Of a stretch of DNA of 64,000 bases, positions 36,820 through 45,944 are shown one piece after another. How positions within the stretch are numbered: position 1 is the first letter of the stretch; the number at the start of each line of letters is the position of its first letter. The stretch is from Saccharophagus degradans 2-40 (GTDB lineage Bacteria > Pseudomonadota > Gammaproteobacteria > Pseudomonadales > Cellvibrionaceae): NCBI RefSeq assembly GCF_000013665.1, contig NC_007912.1, forward strand, positions 744,001 through 808,000. Reading direction: 5' to 3'. A program made the position numbers and the translations under genes. The notes beneath the pieces were generated by a model. That model did no database searches. It saw only the letters and a list, made by a program, of their open reading frames with translations, and was not told where the DNA came from.

Positions 36820-37827
36820 TTATACTTTAAAATATTCTTTATACCAGCCAACAAACTGCTTAATGCCTTGTTGAACGGTGATTTCTGGCTTGAAGCCCAC
36901 ATCATCCATTAACGATTGTACGTCGGCGCTGGTGCCTGGAACATCACCGGCTTGCATCGGCATCATGTTTTTGATGGCTTTTATGCCTAGCTCGTTTTCA
37001 ATGGCTTCAACAAAATCCATTAATTTAACGGGGTTGTTGTTGCCAATGTTATACACCTTAAATGGCGCATAACTAGTTGCTGGGTCTGGCTTGTCGCCGG
37101 TCCACAGCGGGTTGGGCTCAGCAATTTTATTGGTAACCCGCACAACGCCTTCAATAATGTCATCAATGTAGGTGAAGTCACGGTACATTTCGCCATTATT
37201 GAAAATATTAATTGGCTTACCTTCCAAAATGCCTTTGGTAAACAAAAATAGCGCCATATCTGGGCGACCCCAAGGGCCGTAAACGGTAAAGAAGCGCAGG
37301 CCTGTGGTAGGTAACTTATAAAGGCTGCTGTACGAGTGCGCCATAAGTTCGTTGGCTTTTTTACTTGCTGCGTAAAGCGCAACTGGGTGGTCCACGTTGT
37401 GGTGCTCAGAGAATGGCTGCAACGTATTGGCGCCATATACAGAGCTTGAAGATGCATAGCTTAGGTGTGGTACGTTGGTGTGGCGACAGCCTTCCAGTAT
37501 ATTCAAAAAGCCCACTATGTTGGAATCGACATAGGCGTGTGGGTTTTCGATAGAGTAACGCACACCGGCTTGCGCCGCTAAGTTCACTACGCGATCAAAC
37601 TGGTGGTTGCTAAACAAGGTTTCCATGCCGCCGCGATCGGCCAAGTCGAGCTTTTGGAACTCAAACGCTTCGTGCTTATTTAAGCGCTCGAGGCGCGCGA
37701 GTTTAATGTTGGGGTCGTAGTAATCGTTAATGTTGTCGATACCTACAACGGTGTCGCCACGGGCCAGGAGGCGTTCGCTTAAGTGGTAGCCAATAAAGCC
37801 GGCTGCGCCGGTAACCAATACTTTCAT
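36820..37827 (-). CDS. UDP-sugar 4-epimerase, UDP-glucuronate 4-epimerase type
   Basis: A 335-residue extended short-chain dehydrogenase that inverts C4 of a UDP-sugar, most likely UDP-glucuronate or a related UDP-uronate. The NAD-binding motif [11 protein letters not shown] (6-16) and the catalytic YAASK (Tyr and Lys, about 151-155) are clear, with the matching serine in [10 protein letters not shown]. The phrase [15 protein letters not shown] is typical of the UDP-glucuronate epimerase group. It is the second gene of a two-gene operon. Its start lies 3 bp after the dehydrogenase stop, with a ribosome site inside the end of that gene. The pair supplies a uronic acid precursor for surface polysaccharide. 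Confidence 0.88.
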   Translation of the reverse strand: MKVLVTGAAGFIGYHLSERLLARGDTVVGIDNINDYYDPNIKLARLERLNKHEAFEFQKLDLADRGGMETLFSNHQFDRVVNLAAQAGVRYSIENPHAYVDSNIVGFLNILEGCRHTNVPHLSYASSSSVYGANTLQPFSEHHNVDHPVALYAASKKANELMAHSYSSLYKLPTTGLRFFTVYGPWGRPDMALFLFTKGILEGKPINIFNNGEMYRDFTYIDDIIEGVVRVTNKIAEPNPLWTGDKPDPATSYAPFKVYNIGNNNPVKLMDFVEAIENELGIKAIKNMMPMQAGDVPGTSADVQSLMDDVGFKPEITVQQGIKQFVGWYKEYFKV

Positions 37828-37830
37828 GTT

Positions 37831-39114
37831 TTACATTCTCCAGAGTGTGGTGCCGGCTTGGGCAAACGCTTCGCGGTTTAGCATTCCTTTAACGTCAAAT
37901 ACAGAGCCTTCCGGTGCTAGGCGAGCAATAATTTGCTCGGTGCTCCACTGCTTGTAATGCTTGTGCGCCACGGTAAAAATAAGTGCATCTACGTTTTTAA
38001 TTGCGTCGTCGCCTACAAGCTGTACACCGTATTCGTGCTGTGCTTCGGCGGGGTCAGCCATGGGGTCGTGCACTAACGGCTCTATGCCCCAGGTTTGGCA
38101 TTCTTTAATTACGTCAATAACGCGAGAGTTGCGCAGGTCTGGGCAATCTTCTTTAAAGGTTAGGCCCATAACAGCAACCTTGGCGCCTTTTATAGGCTTG
38201 TCTGCTTGCGCTAGCTGGCGAATTACCTGCTGCACCACATAGGCACCCATGGAATCGTTAATGCGACGACCAGCCAAAATAACTTCGGGGTTGTAGCCCA
38301 TGCGCTCGGCTTTGTGCGTGAGGTAGTAAGGGTCTACACCAATACAGTGGCCGCCAACCAAGCCTGGGCGGAAAGGTAAGAAGTTCCACTTGGTGCCAGC
38401 GGCTTCGAGCACGTCGATGGTATCGATATCCATGCGGTTAAAGATAACTGATAGCTCGTTCATAAGGGCGATATTGAGGTCGCGCTGAGTGTTTTCGATA
38501 ACCTTCGCGGCTTCGGCAACTTTGATGCTTGTTGCTTTGTGTACGCCTGCGGTTACAACACTGCCGTATACCGCGGCAACAATCTCTAATACTTCAGGTG
38601 TTTGGCCAGAAACCACTTTGGTGATTTTGGTGAAGGTGTGCTCTTTGTCGCCTGGGTTGATACGCTCTGGCGAGTAGCCCACAAAAAAGTCGACGCCGCA
38701 CTTAAGGCCAGATTCGGCTTCTAATACGGGTACGCAATCTTCTTCGGTGGCCCCAGGGTATACCGTGGATTCATATACAACAATATCGCCTTTTTTCAAT
38801 TGCGGCCCCAAAGTTTTGGAAGCGCCTATGAGAGGGCGAAGGTCGGGTTGTTTGGAATCGTTGATGGGGGTAGGTACCGCTACAATGTGAAAATCGGCTT
38901 TTTGCAGGTCGGCAGGGGTGCACGTAAACAGTATGTCTGTTTGGGCGAGTTCTTCGCTGGTGACCTCTAAGGTGCGGTCAGTTCCCTTTTGTAGCTCTTC
39001 TACGCGGCCTTGGTTTATATCAAAGCCAATGGTCTGTTGGGATTTACCAAAAGCCACGGCAACAGGTAGGCCTACGTAGCCCAATCCAATGACGGAAATT
39101 TTTCTATTATGCAT
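37831..39114 (-). CDS. UDP-N-acetylhexosamine / UDP-sugar 6-dehydrogenase (TviB/WbpO type)
   Basis: A 427-residue NAD-dependent enzyme that oxidises C6 of a UDP-sugar to the uronate. The Rossmann motif GLGYVGLPVA (10-19), the conserved YVGYSPERINPGD-like segment and the catalytic Cys257 in GGHCIGVDPYYLTHKAE are all visible. This last stretch is characteristic of TviB/WbpO (UDP-HexNAc dehydrogenase) rather than Ugd. The C-terminal UDP-binding domain (about 310-427, GLTFKEDCPDLRNSRV) is complete. It is transcribed with the epimerase directly downstream, a pairing like TviB-TviC in capsule precursor synthesis. No glycosyltransferases are in the window. Confidence 0.9.
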   Translation of the reverse strand: MHNRKISVIGLGYVGLPVAVAFGKSQQTIGFDINQGRVEELQKGTDRTLEVTSEELAQTDILFTCTPADLQKADFHIVAVPTPINDSKQPDLRPLIGASKTLGPQLKKGDIVVYESTVYPGATEEDCVPVLEAESGLKCGVDFFVGYSPERINPGDKEHTFTKITKVVSGQTPEVLEIVAAVYGSVVTAGVHKATSIKVAEAAKVIENTQRDLNIALMNELSVIFNRMDIDTIDVLEAAGTKWNFLPFRPGLVGGHCIGVDPYYLTHKAERMGYNPEVILAGRRINDSMGAYVVQQVIRQLAQADKPIKGAKVAVMGLTFKEDCPDLRNSRVIDVIKECQTWGIEPLVHDPMADPAEAQHEYGVQLVGDDAIKNVDALIFTVAHKHYKQWSTEQIIARLAPEGSVFDVKGMLNREAFAQAGTTLWRM

Positions 39115-39385
39115 GTAAACCCAACCCTTATCCTAAGTGGGAGACGATCAAAAAAGGAAGCATGGTAAGCCCGGCAGCTGACAGTTTAATTAACGCATTA
39201 AATTCATTTTAAAGCGCGAGTTTTTGCTGCTGACTAAGGCGTGAGATCATACCAGCTTGAAGGCTATAATTCACGAAGGCAAAATACACTAAATGCTTGA
39301 TTTACGCCTTTTAGAGCAATGCAAGGCGAATAACTGTACAATGCGCGGCTAAGCTCCTTAATTGCCTTAACCAATAAGCCTATAT

Positions 39386-40564
39386 ATGCATAAAAACAAC
39401 TTGTCCTTCGAAGAACTCAACCTGTCGCCGCTGGTAATGCGTGCATTGTCAGATTTAAAGTTCACCGAGTGTTCCGCCATTCAGGCGAAGTCTTTGCCTT
39501 TTACATTGCGCGGCCACGATGTGTTAGGTAAGGCCCAAACGGGGACGGGTAAAACCGCAGCTTTTTTAATAGCGCTTATCGAAGATCTTCTGGGTACCCC
39601 CATCGAAGAAGAGCGCTACGCGGGTGAAGCGCGCTCACTAGTGATTGCACCAACACGCGAGTTGGCCATGCAAATTGCTAAAGATGCCGAGAATTTAGTT
39701 AAACATACAGATTTAAAAGTACATATATTGGTAGGTGGAGTGGATTACGCTAAGCAGCTGCAAAAGCTGCAGGCTGAGCACATTGATATTCTGGTTGCTA
39801 CACCGGGTCGGTTATTGGACTTTTGTGAAAAGCGGGCTGTGTATTTAGATCAAGTGGAAGTGCTTGTAATCGACGAAGCCGACCGCATGCTGGATATGGG
39901 CTTTATTCCACAGGTTAAGCGCATAGTGCGTATGACCCCGCCTTCAACTCACCGTCAAACACTGCTGTTTTCTGCCACCTTCTCTGAAGATGTGCTGCGT
40001 TTAAGCGAGCAGTGGATGCACGAGCCGGTAACCGTTTCTATTGAAGATGAAAATGTGGCGGCAGATCGAGTGAAACAAGTGGTGTACTTGGTTTCTAGCG
40101 AAGAGAAATTTACCGTGCTTGGCAACTTAATGCGCGAGCCGGATGTAGAAAACATAATGATTTTTGCCAATCGCCGCGATCAGTGCCGCGATTTACACCA
40201 CAAGCTACAGCGCCGTGGTTTTCGGGTTGGTTTGTTGTCGGGCGAAATCGCGCAAAACAAGCGTATTCGCACCTTAGAGGACTTCCGTACCGGTAAGCTG
40301 ACAGCATTGGTGGCCACCGATGTGGCGGGGCGCGGTATTCATATTGATGGTATATCACACGTTGTAAACTACACCTTGCCCGAAGAGCCTGAAGATTACG
40401 TACACCGCATTGGCCGTACAGGTCGTGCAGGTAAAGAGGGTGTATCGGTAAGCTTGGCCTGCGAAGACGATGCATTGCGTTTAGAGCCTATCCAAGAGTT
40501 GCTTGGTCGCAAAATACCCTGTGAGCAGCCACCCGAAGAGCTACTTAAGCCGTTGGCACGCTAA
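39386..40564 (+). CDS. rhlB: DEAD-box RNA helicase RhlB
   Basis: A 392-residue cytoplasmic ATP-dependent RNA helicase. In E. coli the homologue works in the RNA degradosome. Motifs in order: the Q motif (FTECSAIQ), Walker A AQTGTGKT (50-57), PTRELA, DEAD (163-166), SAT (196-198), and in the second domain ARGIHIDG-type ATDVAGRGI and HRIGRTGR. The C-terminus is short and lacks the basic tail of some paralogues. Its promoter region faces the UDP-sugar dehydrogenase gene, and the two are divergently transcribed over 271 bp. It is followed by its own terminator. Confidence 0.9.
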   Translation: MHKNNLSFEELNLSPLVMRALSDLKFTECSAIQAKSLPFTLRGHDVLGKAQTGTGKTAAFLIALIEDLLGTPIEEERYAGEARSLVIAPTRELAMQIAKDAENLVKHTDLKVHILVGGVDYAKQLQKLQAEHIDILVATPGRLLDFCEKRAVYLDQVEVLVIDEADRMLDMGFIPQVKRIVRMTPPSTHRQTLLFSATFSEDVLRLSEQWMHEPVTVSIEDENVAADRVKQVVYLVSSEEKFTVLGNLMREPDVENIMIFANRRDQCRDLHHKLQRRGFRVGLLSGEIAQNKRIRTLEDFRTGKLTALVATDVAGRGIHIDGISHVVNYTLPEEPEDYVHRIGRTGRAGKEGVSVSLACEDDALRLEPIQELLGRKIPCEQPPEELLKPLAR

Positions 40565-40577
40565 CCCCCCCCATATC

Positions 40578-40612
40578 AAACCGTTCAATTAGCGTCGCTA
40601 TTGAACGGTTTT
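40578..40612 (+). terminator. Rho-independent terminator of rhlB
   Basis: AAACCGTTCAA (40578-40588) and TTGAACGGTTT (40601-40611) form an 11-bp stem, extended by an inner TAGCG/CGCTA stem. The short T-run follows 13 bases after the rhlB stop region. Confidence 0.8.
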
Positions 40613-40739
40613 AGTGTGAAACGCCCCATTCTCTCCCTTTGCATTCTCGTTATTGGCTCCCACGGGCCTAAATCCTTGTCTACACTCAATAAATAGCCCT
40701 AATTTGAGTCGCTACGCCCAGCGTGCGCAGGATGGCCCA

Positions 40740-41987
40740 ATGCATAGAATTTTAGTTGTAGAAGATAGCCCGATTGTAAGAAAAATTATCAATCACGTTA
40801 TGGCGGGCTTCCCGCAGTTTAAGCCGGTTTACACTACCACCTTAGCCGAGACCAAGGCACTACTAGAAAGTGAAGCTGAATCAATTTTCGCCGCTTTAGT
40901 GGATTTAAGTTTACCCGATGCGCCAGATGGCGAAGTGGTGGATTACGTTTTAAATAATCACATTCCAACTATTGTGCTCACCGGCAGCTTCGATACGGAG
41001 CGGCGAGAACAGTTGTTGGCGAAAGGGATTGTCGATTACGTTACCAAGGAGGGGCGCTACTCTTACCAGTATGCACTGGGGGTGTTGGCTCGCCTCGTTA
41101 AAAATCAAAAAATAAAAGTGATGGTGGTGGATGACTCCGCCACAGCGCGTAATTTTGTAGTGGGTTTGCTGCGCTTACATTTATTTGAAGTGTATGACGC
41201 AGACGATGGTGCTGAAGCTATACGTGTATTTATAGATAACCCCGATATTAAAATGATTATTACCGATTTTAATATGCCGCGCATGGATGGCTTTGAGTTA
41301 GTGCAGCATATGCGCCGTAAATACGATAAGTCGGATCTCATTATGATTGGCTTGTCGTCGGAAACCGACGGCACGCTCTCTGCAAAATTCATCAAAAATG
41401 GCGCTAATGATTTTTTGCGCAAACCGTTTAATCACGAAGAATTTTTCTGCCGCGTTTCTCACAATATGGATTTTATGGAAATGTTTGAGGCCCTCAAAGA
41501 TTCAGCCAATAGGGATGATCACACCGGCGCTTATAAACTGTCGCATTTTAATGTGCAAGGTGATGACATGTTTGAGCGCGCGCTTGCCAGTGGCACGCCT
41601 CTAGCCTGTGCGGTTATCGATTTAGATGATCTGTCTGAAATTATCAATGAATACGGCCCTGAAGCTGGCGATGTAGTGATGGAGCAAGTATCTAGCTTTT
41701 TAGTATCGTCTTTCGAGCGTTTTTTACTTGCTCGCGCTGGTACAGAGTTGTTTTACGCGTTAATGCCGGGGCTAGACAATGCGAAAGCTACCGCCTTTGT
41801 CGAACGGGTGCGTCAAATAGTCGGTGGGAAATTTATTGACCTTGGTGGTGCTGAGGTGAGTCTTAGTTTTAGCGCCGGTGTGTCGAATGTAATGGGGAAT
41901 AATCTTTCCGAATTAGTTGAACATGCCCATCAGTCGCTTCTGCGCGCGCGCGATGCGGGTGGTGATTTGGTTATTGGTGACGACTAA
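40740..41987 (+). CDS. Response regulator with two receiver domains and a degenerate GGDEF domain
   Basis: A 415-residue cytoplasmic signalling protein, REC-REC-GGDEF. The first receiver (1-120) has phosphoacceptor Asp55 in ALVDLSLPD. The second (125-240) has VVDDSATAR, Asp176 in IITDFNMPRMDG and Lys228 in LRKPF. The third domain (about 255-415) is GGDEF-like, but the signature reads AGTEL at 333-337 (RAGTELFYALMPG). The aspartate/glutamate needed for cyclase activity is altered, so catalysis is unlikely. ATG 40740 is chosen, with AGGA upstream and the receiver starting at once (MHRILVVEDS). An in-frame upstream start would add 29 atypical residues. It converges on an HD-GYP-like gene. Probable role: phosphorylation-controlled adaptor or c-di-GMP-related sensor. 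Confidence 0.88.
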   Translation: MHRILVVEDSPIVRKIINHVMAGFPQFKPVYTTTLAETKALLESEAESIFAALVDLSLPDAPDGEVVDYVLNNHIPTIVLTGSFDTERREQLLAKGIVDYVTKEGRYSYQYALGVLARLVKNQKIKVMVVDDSATARNFVVGLLRLHLFEVYDADDGAEAIRVFIDNPDIKMIITDFNMPRMDGFELVQHMRRKYDKSDLIMIGLSSETDGTLSAKFIKNGANDFLRKPFNHEEFFCRVSHNMDFMEMFEALKDSANRDDHTGAYKLSHFNVQGDDMFERALASGTPLACAVIDLDDLSEIINEYGPEAGDVVMEQVSSFLVSSFERFLLARAGTELFYALMPGLDNAKATAFVERVRQIVGGKFIDLGGAEVSLSFSAGVSNVMGNNLSELVEHAHQSLLRARDAGGDLVIGDD

Positions 41988-42016
41988 ACATTACATTTAA
42001 TACATAGTCTCTACTG

Positions 42017-43336
42017 TTATTCGAATATTTTCGTAAAAAAGCCTTTTTTCTCTTCAAACAACTGCTCGTGTGCGGCAGCCACTAATTTGGGGGGCGCTAA
42101 ATGAAATGGAAGCCCGCGTTTTATTATAATTCTATCGTTTTGCATGGCATCTGAACCTGTTAGATGCAAATCGAATATTTTGAATTTAGCAAAGCGTTTT
42201 TTGTCGCGATTTATAAGCGGGATGATGGCGGCCTGTATACGCTTCTCATAGGACTGTGAAACCACAACACCAATAATACCGTTGTTAATTTCCACCAGCG
42301 AACCGGTAGGGTAAATACCAATGGCCTGTACGAATGTTTCTACCAAGTGTGGGTCAAACAGTGTGCCTTTGCATTTGTTAAGGCGGGCAATAGCATTGCC
42401 CGGTGAAATGGATTGCTTGGCTTCGTAGGGGTGCACCATTAGATCGAAGGTATCTACAAGCCCAGCTACCCGTGCTAGAAATGGAATTTTACCCCCAGTT
42501 AGCGCGTTGGGGTAGCCGCTGCCGTTGTGTCGTTCGCAATAGGCTTGAATAGTAGAAATAATATCTTCACAAGAAAAGTGGCTCTGTTTTAAATAGTAAA
42601 GCGTTTCTGTTAAATGCTCTTGGTATTCGGGGGTGTGGTTATACACGTTGTGATTGCTGAGTATCTCCTGTTTTATCAGGCTTTTTCCAATGCCTGTCAT
42701 CATTAGAGTCATGGTGAGGTGGACGAGTGAAAAGCGATTAAGCCCCATTTGCCGGCCCACTATGCCACCCCAAACAGCTAAGCGCATAATGTGCAAATAA
42801 ATAGGTCTGCGCGTGAGCTTTATTTGGCAAAGCCAGGCCAGTGCATCGGGGTTGCGAATTAAGCTTTCTACTAAATCGGCGGCGCTTTCGGCTATAGGCT
42901 CAATATCAAATCGGCGGCGACGGTTTATCTTGTCGATCAAATAAGCCAGTTGCTCTTCTAGTAAGTACATAAGTGGCGCACTTAACTTTAATTCAGCATT
43001 TAATGTGGTTGTTACACTGTAGTGTTCAACACAATGGCGCTGACGCCAACTCTTGGGGTCGATAAAAAAAGGAGTAGTATTTGGTACGGCTCGCAGCGGT
43101 TGAGGCGGGTTTTGTGTTATTGCTTGAGTGTGCTTGGGTATCAGCGCGCTGCGACTGCGTTTTTCGTCAATAAACACATATTGGCAATATTTTGCGAGGT
43201 GGTCGATATCTGCTTGGTCTTTTATGTAAAGGCCTTGCAATGGGTAGTCGGTTTCGTGCCACGACCTATCTAGTCGGCAAACGTACATGCCTATTTGAAG
43301 CTGATTTACCACAATTTTTTGTTCGAATAATTCCAT
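42017..43336 (-). CDS. HD-GYP-like protein with DUF3391-type N-terminus, catalytic motifs degenerate
   Basis: A 439-residue protein. Residues about 1-90 resemble the N-terminal domain common before HD-GYP modules (VNQLQIGMYVCRLDRSW). The rest is an HD-GYP-like helical domain. However, the metal-binding HD pair reads TGIGK (about 214-218) where HD.GK is expected, and the HHE segment before the GSGYP loop reads YCERHNGSGYP. It therefore probably no longer hydrolyses c-di-GMP. I use ATG 43336, since an in-frame TTG at 43408 adds residues outside the domain. The gene converges on the degenerate GGDEF regulator. A perfect CRP-type palindrome lies 157 bp upstream. Confidence 0.85.
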   Translation of the reverse strand: MELFEQKIVVNQLQIGMYVCRLDRSWHETDYPLQGLYIKDQADIDHLAKYCQYVFIDEKRSRSALIPKHTQAITQNPPQPLRAVPNTTPFFIDPKSWRQRHCVEHYSVTTTLNAELKLSAPLMYLLEEQLAYLIDKINRRRRFDIEPIAESAADLVESLIRNPDALAWLCQIKLTRRPIYLHIMRLAVWGGIVGRQMGLNRFSLVHLTMTLMMTGIGKSLIKQEILSNHNVYNHTPEYQEHLTETLYYLKQSHFSCEDIISTIQAYCERHNGSGYPNALTGGKIPFLARVAGLVDTFDLMVHPYEAKQSISPGNAIARLNKCKGTLFDPHLVETFVQAIGIYPTGSLVEINNGIIGVVVSQSYEKRIQAAIIPLINRDKKRFAKFKIFDLHLTGSDAMQNDRIIIKRGLPFHLAPPKLVAAAHEQLFEEKKGFFTKIFE

Positions 43337-43492
43337 CGACCGCGCCAGTAGTGGTGGTATCACCGGTAAATGACTGTCGCGAAAGAGTGGTGTCTCGCAT
43401 TCCAGCAACCCCGCTATCGTAGATATGGTTTACATACCCTTAGACCGGAAGCTTTGCGTGGCCGCGCTTTCGCGACGGTTAGCCATTTAGAG

Positions 43493-43508
43493 TGTGACAT
43501 ATGTCACA
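43493..43508. promoter_or_regulatory. Perfect CRP/Vfr-type palindrome
   Basis: TGTGACATATGTCACA is a perfect 16-bp palindrome matching TGTGA-N6-TCACA. It lies 157 bp upstream of the HD-GYP-like start and downstream of the 47-codon small ORF, so the HD-GYP-like gene is the probable target. Confidence 0.65.
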
Positions 43509-43640
43509 AAAAATTAACATGAGTTGCCAAGCCTGTAAAACAAATAATGGCTTATAGAGCAAACAGGAATAGAGCGAGACTGCTAAGCAGTTTTGATTAT
43601 ATTGAAGGATATTTAAGACGACAAAAGAGCGTTGGAAGTG

Positions 43641-43784
43641 TTAGCGCAATTGCTGGCTAGTAGTAGGTGCAGAAGTGTTCGCCTCAGATTTAAATGGGTA
43701 CTTGTCTTTCGGCATAAATACAGCAGCAGTAACCAGTGCGGCTAGCGTGCATAGTAATAGAGTTCGGCGACTTTTGAGTTGCAT
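43641..43784 (-). CDS. Small 47-residue membrane-anchored protein
   Basis: ATG 43782-43784 to TAA 43641-43643 encodes a basic N-terminus (MQLKSRR), one hydrophobic helix (about residues 8-24) and a short polar tail rich in Lys, Ser and Thr. AAGGA lies 8 bases before the ATG. The layout, a start site plus a single anchor, is what a real small membrane protein looks like. Without homologues this is not proved. No function is known. Confidence 0.45.
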   Translation of the reverse strand: MQLKSRRTLLLCTLAALVTAAVFMPKDKYPFKSEANTSAPTTSQQLR

Positions 43785-44234
43785 GCAACGTATCCTTGTG
43801 TGACGGCCTGCGAGGGGTGGCGAGTATAATCGTTTTGTGACACTTTAGGTATGCTTTTTATATAGAATTATTGCTCGTGAAAAGGCGTAGGTGCTAGCGC
43901 TGCAAATATTAATACCTAATTAAGCCGTGACGCGTTCACTTTGCATCCACACGTTATAGAACGCAATTTTTTATAAATAATTAATCTGACCCATCATCGC
44001 CCACTGCTTAGGCCGCAAATGTGCAATCCATAGCATTTTATGGCGCTTAAGTTTTTTTCTTATAGATGAATATTTTGCTTAAACCAAAGTTCCTATGTTT
44101 TGCCTATAAAACAACAGCCAGTTACTTTTTTGCGTAAAAAATGCACGGAAGTAGGGCGTGAAGAAATTCTAGCAAGTAACGTATTGTGACTACACTTTTA
44201 TCAACGAATTAATTGTATGAGTGTTGGAGGTTGT
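43785..44234. other. AT-rich intergenic region
   Basis: No convincing gene, terminator or operator was seen here beyond the small-ORF ribosome site at its left end and the TGGAGG site before 44235. Confidence 0.3.
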
Positions 44235-45023
44235 ATGCGTTTTATTTTTTTAGCAGTGTTTTTATGTGTGGCGAGTAATGGCTATGCATTAACTATGGGG
44301 CAGGCAATAGATAAAGCCGGGCAGCAGCGTATGTTGTCTCAACGCATTGCGCAGTCGTTTATTCTAACAGGCATTCAACCAGATAACGCGCGTTACAAAG
44401 CGCAATTAGATAAAGCCATTAAGCAGTTTCAAGAAAATTTAGATACTCTGCAAGCCAATAACGATGCGATAAGCATTCGAGGTGAGTTACTTACTGTTCG
44501 CAATTTATGGAAGCCGTTTAAAGCTGTAGCAACCGGCCCAGTTACTAAACAAAATGCAGCGGAGCTTTTGGAAAAAAGTGATGCGTTATTAACTGCCGCC
44601 CATGCCTATGTGCAAAAATTAGAGACGTTATCTAATCATAAAGGCGCCGAGCTGGTGAATGTTTCTGGGCGTCAGAGAATGTTGTCGCAGCGCATAGCAA
44701 AACATTACTTGGCGTATTATTGGGGGTTGGAATCCGAAGCAAGTTTAGAAAAACTCTACGCCGACCTAGCTGAGTACGAGCTGATGTTAACTTTTTTGAA
44801 GGATAGTCAGTTCAATACCGAAACGATCAAAAAGAAAATACTCAAAACCGAGGGGCACTTAAAATACGCCTCCAAAGGGTTTGATGGTGATATGTCGCTA
44901 AAGGGTGACCGTTTGATTTTTGTGATAACCGGTACTACAGATACAATGTTGCACAATATGAATGAAATTACGCATCTATATGCAAGCGAGCTGGAGAATA
45001 CCGAGCAAGTTGCTGCGTTCTAA
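44235..45023 (+). CDS. Periplasmic PilJ-type sensor-domain protein
   Basis: A 262-residue exported protein (signal peptide ending SNGYA). It holds two copies of the PilJ/nitrate-sensor type helical domain, each beginning with a nearly identical motif: GQQRMLSQRIAQSF near residue 28 and SGRQRMLSQRIAKHYL near residue 145. In other proteins this domain heads type IV pilus chemoreceptors and NarX-type kinases. Here no transmembrane or signalling domain follows, so it is a stand-alone periplasmic binding module, presumably passing a ligand signal to a partner. ATG 44235 is preferred over 44217 because GGAGG lies between them. Confidence 0.8.
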   Translation: MRFIFLAVFLCVASNGYALTMGQAIDKAGQQRMLSQRIAQSFILTGIQPDNARYKAQLDKAIKQFQENLDTLQANNDAISIRGELLTVRNLWKPFKAVATGPVTKQNAAELLEKSDALLTAAHAYVQKLETLSNHKGAELVNVSGRQRMLSQRIAKHYLAYYWGLESEASLEKLYADLAEYELMLTFLKDSQFNTETIKKKILKTEGHLKYASKGFDGDMSLKGDRLIFVITGTTDTMLHNMNEITHLYASELENTEQVAAF

Positions 45024-45029
45024 ATCGCG

Positions 45030-45053
45030 ATAGGGCAGTTGTAGTTGCCCTAT
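45030..45053. terminator. Bidirectional hairpin terminator
   Basis: ATAGGGCA (45030-45037) and TGCCCTAT (45046-45053) pair between the PilJ-type gene and the convergent four-gene cluster. Confidence 0.6.
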
Positions 45054-45056
45054 TAT

Positions 45057-45944
45057 TTACTTGTCGATTGCGCTTGTGTTGGCTTGCTTTCTAATTGGTT
45101 CAAGAAAAGCGTACATATACTCTGTAAAAAAGCCGTGCATTAAAAAACGTTGGCCTAGGTTCCACGGGCCAACTAAATAATGCGGGTATTTGTTGTAAGC
45201 CATTTCTGTAAGCGTTGGGTTGCCCACTAGTTGGCCTATACGAATAGCCATAGATTGGTCTAGGTTGAACCCGTTTATAGCGTCTCTGTACTCGTCGCGC
45301 TTGAGTAAAAAACAAAACAAGCACATAAACAATGCGTGGGCACTTTCGAAATCGAGCACTTGTGTTGCTTTGCGTTCTACTTGAAACGAATTCTCTGTAA
45401 TAGAAACCCAGTTATTCCACTTTAAATTTTCTTGTGCGTAAGCTTGGTTGAATGGCGCGTGCTGCCAAGGCCCCATCTCGGCAAATACGCGAAACAGCTC
45501 TTGGTCGTGATTGACAAAGCTGGCTATTTGCATATCGTCAATGGTTTGTGGGTAGAGTTTTAGCGGGGCGATATGCTGTGGCTGCGTATTAGGCGCTATG
45601 TCGCCAGAGTGGGTGGGTCGATGGTTGGCGATTAAAAAGTTAAGTATGTTTGATTCGGTGGTGTAATGGCGAAGAATAAGCATATTGGCTTCGTAGCTTA
45701 CAAGGTTTTTACAAAACCAGCAGATAAGCGTTTGCAATAAGCCGTGGGCACTAAATTGGGGGAGAGGCAGGCGTTTAATAAACCAAATAAGGTGCAGTAA
45801 AACCGCAAATACAAATTGTAATAGGGGGCGTAGCGTCCAGCGAAATGGGTTGGCTAAGTCTTTAAGCCACAGGTCTACGGCCGCCTGTTCAATTGGTAGC
45901 GAGTTATCCTGTGCGATGGCTTTTATATAAGCACTAGTTTTCAC
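45057..45944 (-). CDS. Unrecognised protein of the KAS III/oxidase cluster
   Basis: A 295-residue protein, last gene of the four-gene minus-strand cluster. It overlaps the oxidase-like gene by 11 bp, implying translational coupling. A hydrophobic segment at about residues 40-58 (LLQFVFAVLLHLIWFI) and another near 68-80 suggest membrane association. The remainder is aromatic- and His-rich (LILRHYTTESN, MGPWQHAPFNQ), with no motif I recognise. Its tight coupling to the putative diiron oxidase suggests an obligate partner, for example a membrane subunit or a second enzyme acting on a lipid-like intermediate. That role is inference. Confidence 0.7.
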   Translation of the reverse strand: MKTSAYIKAIAQDNSLPIEQAAVDLWLKDLANPFRWTLRPLLQFVFAVLLHLIWFIKRLPLPQFSAHGLLQTLICWFCKNLVSYEANMLILRHYTTESNILNFLIANHRPTHSGDIAPNTQPQHIAPLKLYPQTIDDMQIASFVNHDQELFRVFAEMGPWQHAPFNQAYAQENLKWNNWVSITENSFQVERKATQVLDFESAHALFMCLFCFLLKRDEYRDAINGFNLDQSMAIRIGQLVGNPTLTEMAYNKYPHYLVGPWNLGQRFLMHGFFTEYMYAFLEPIRKQANTSAIDK

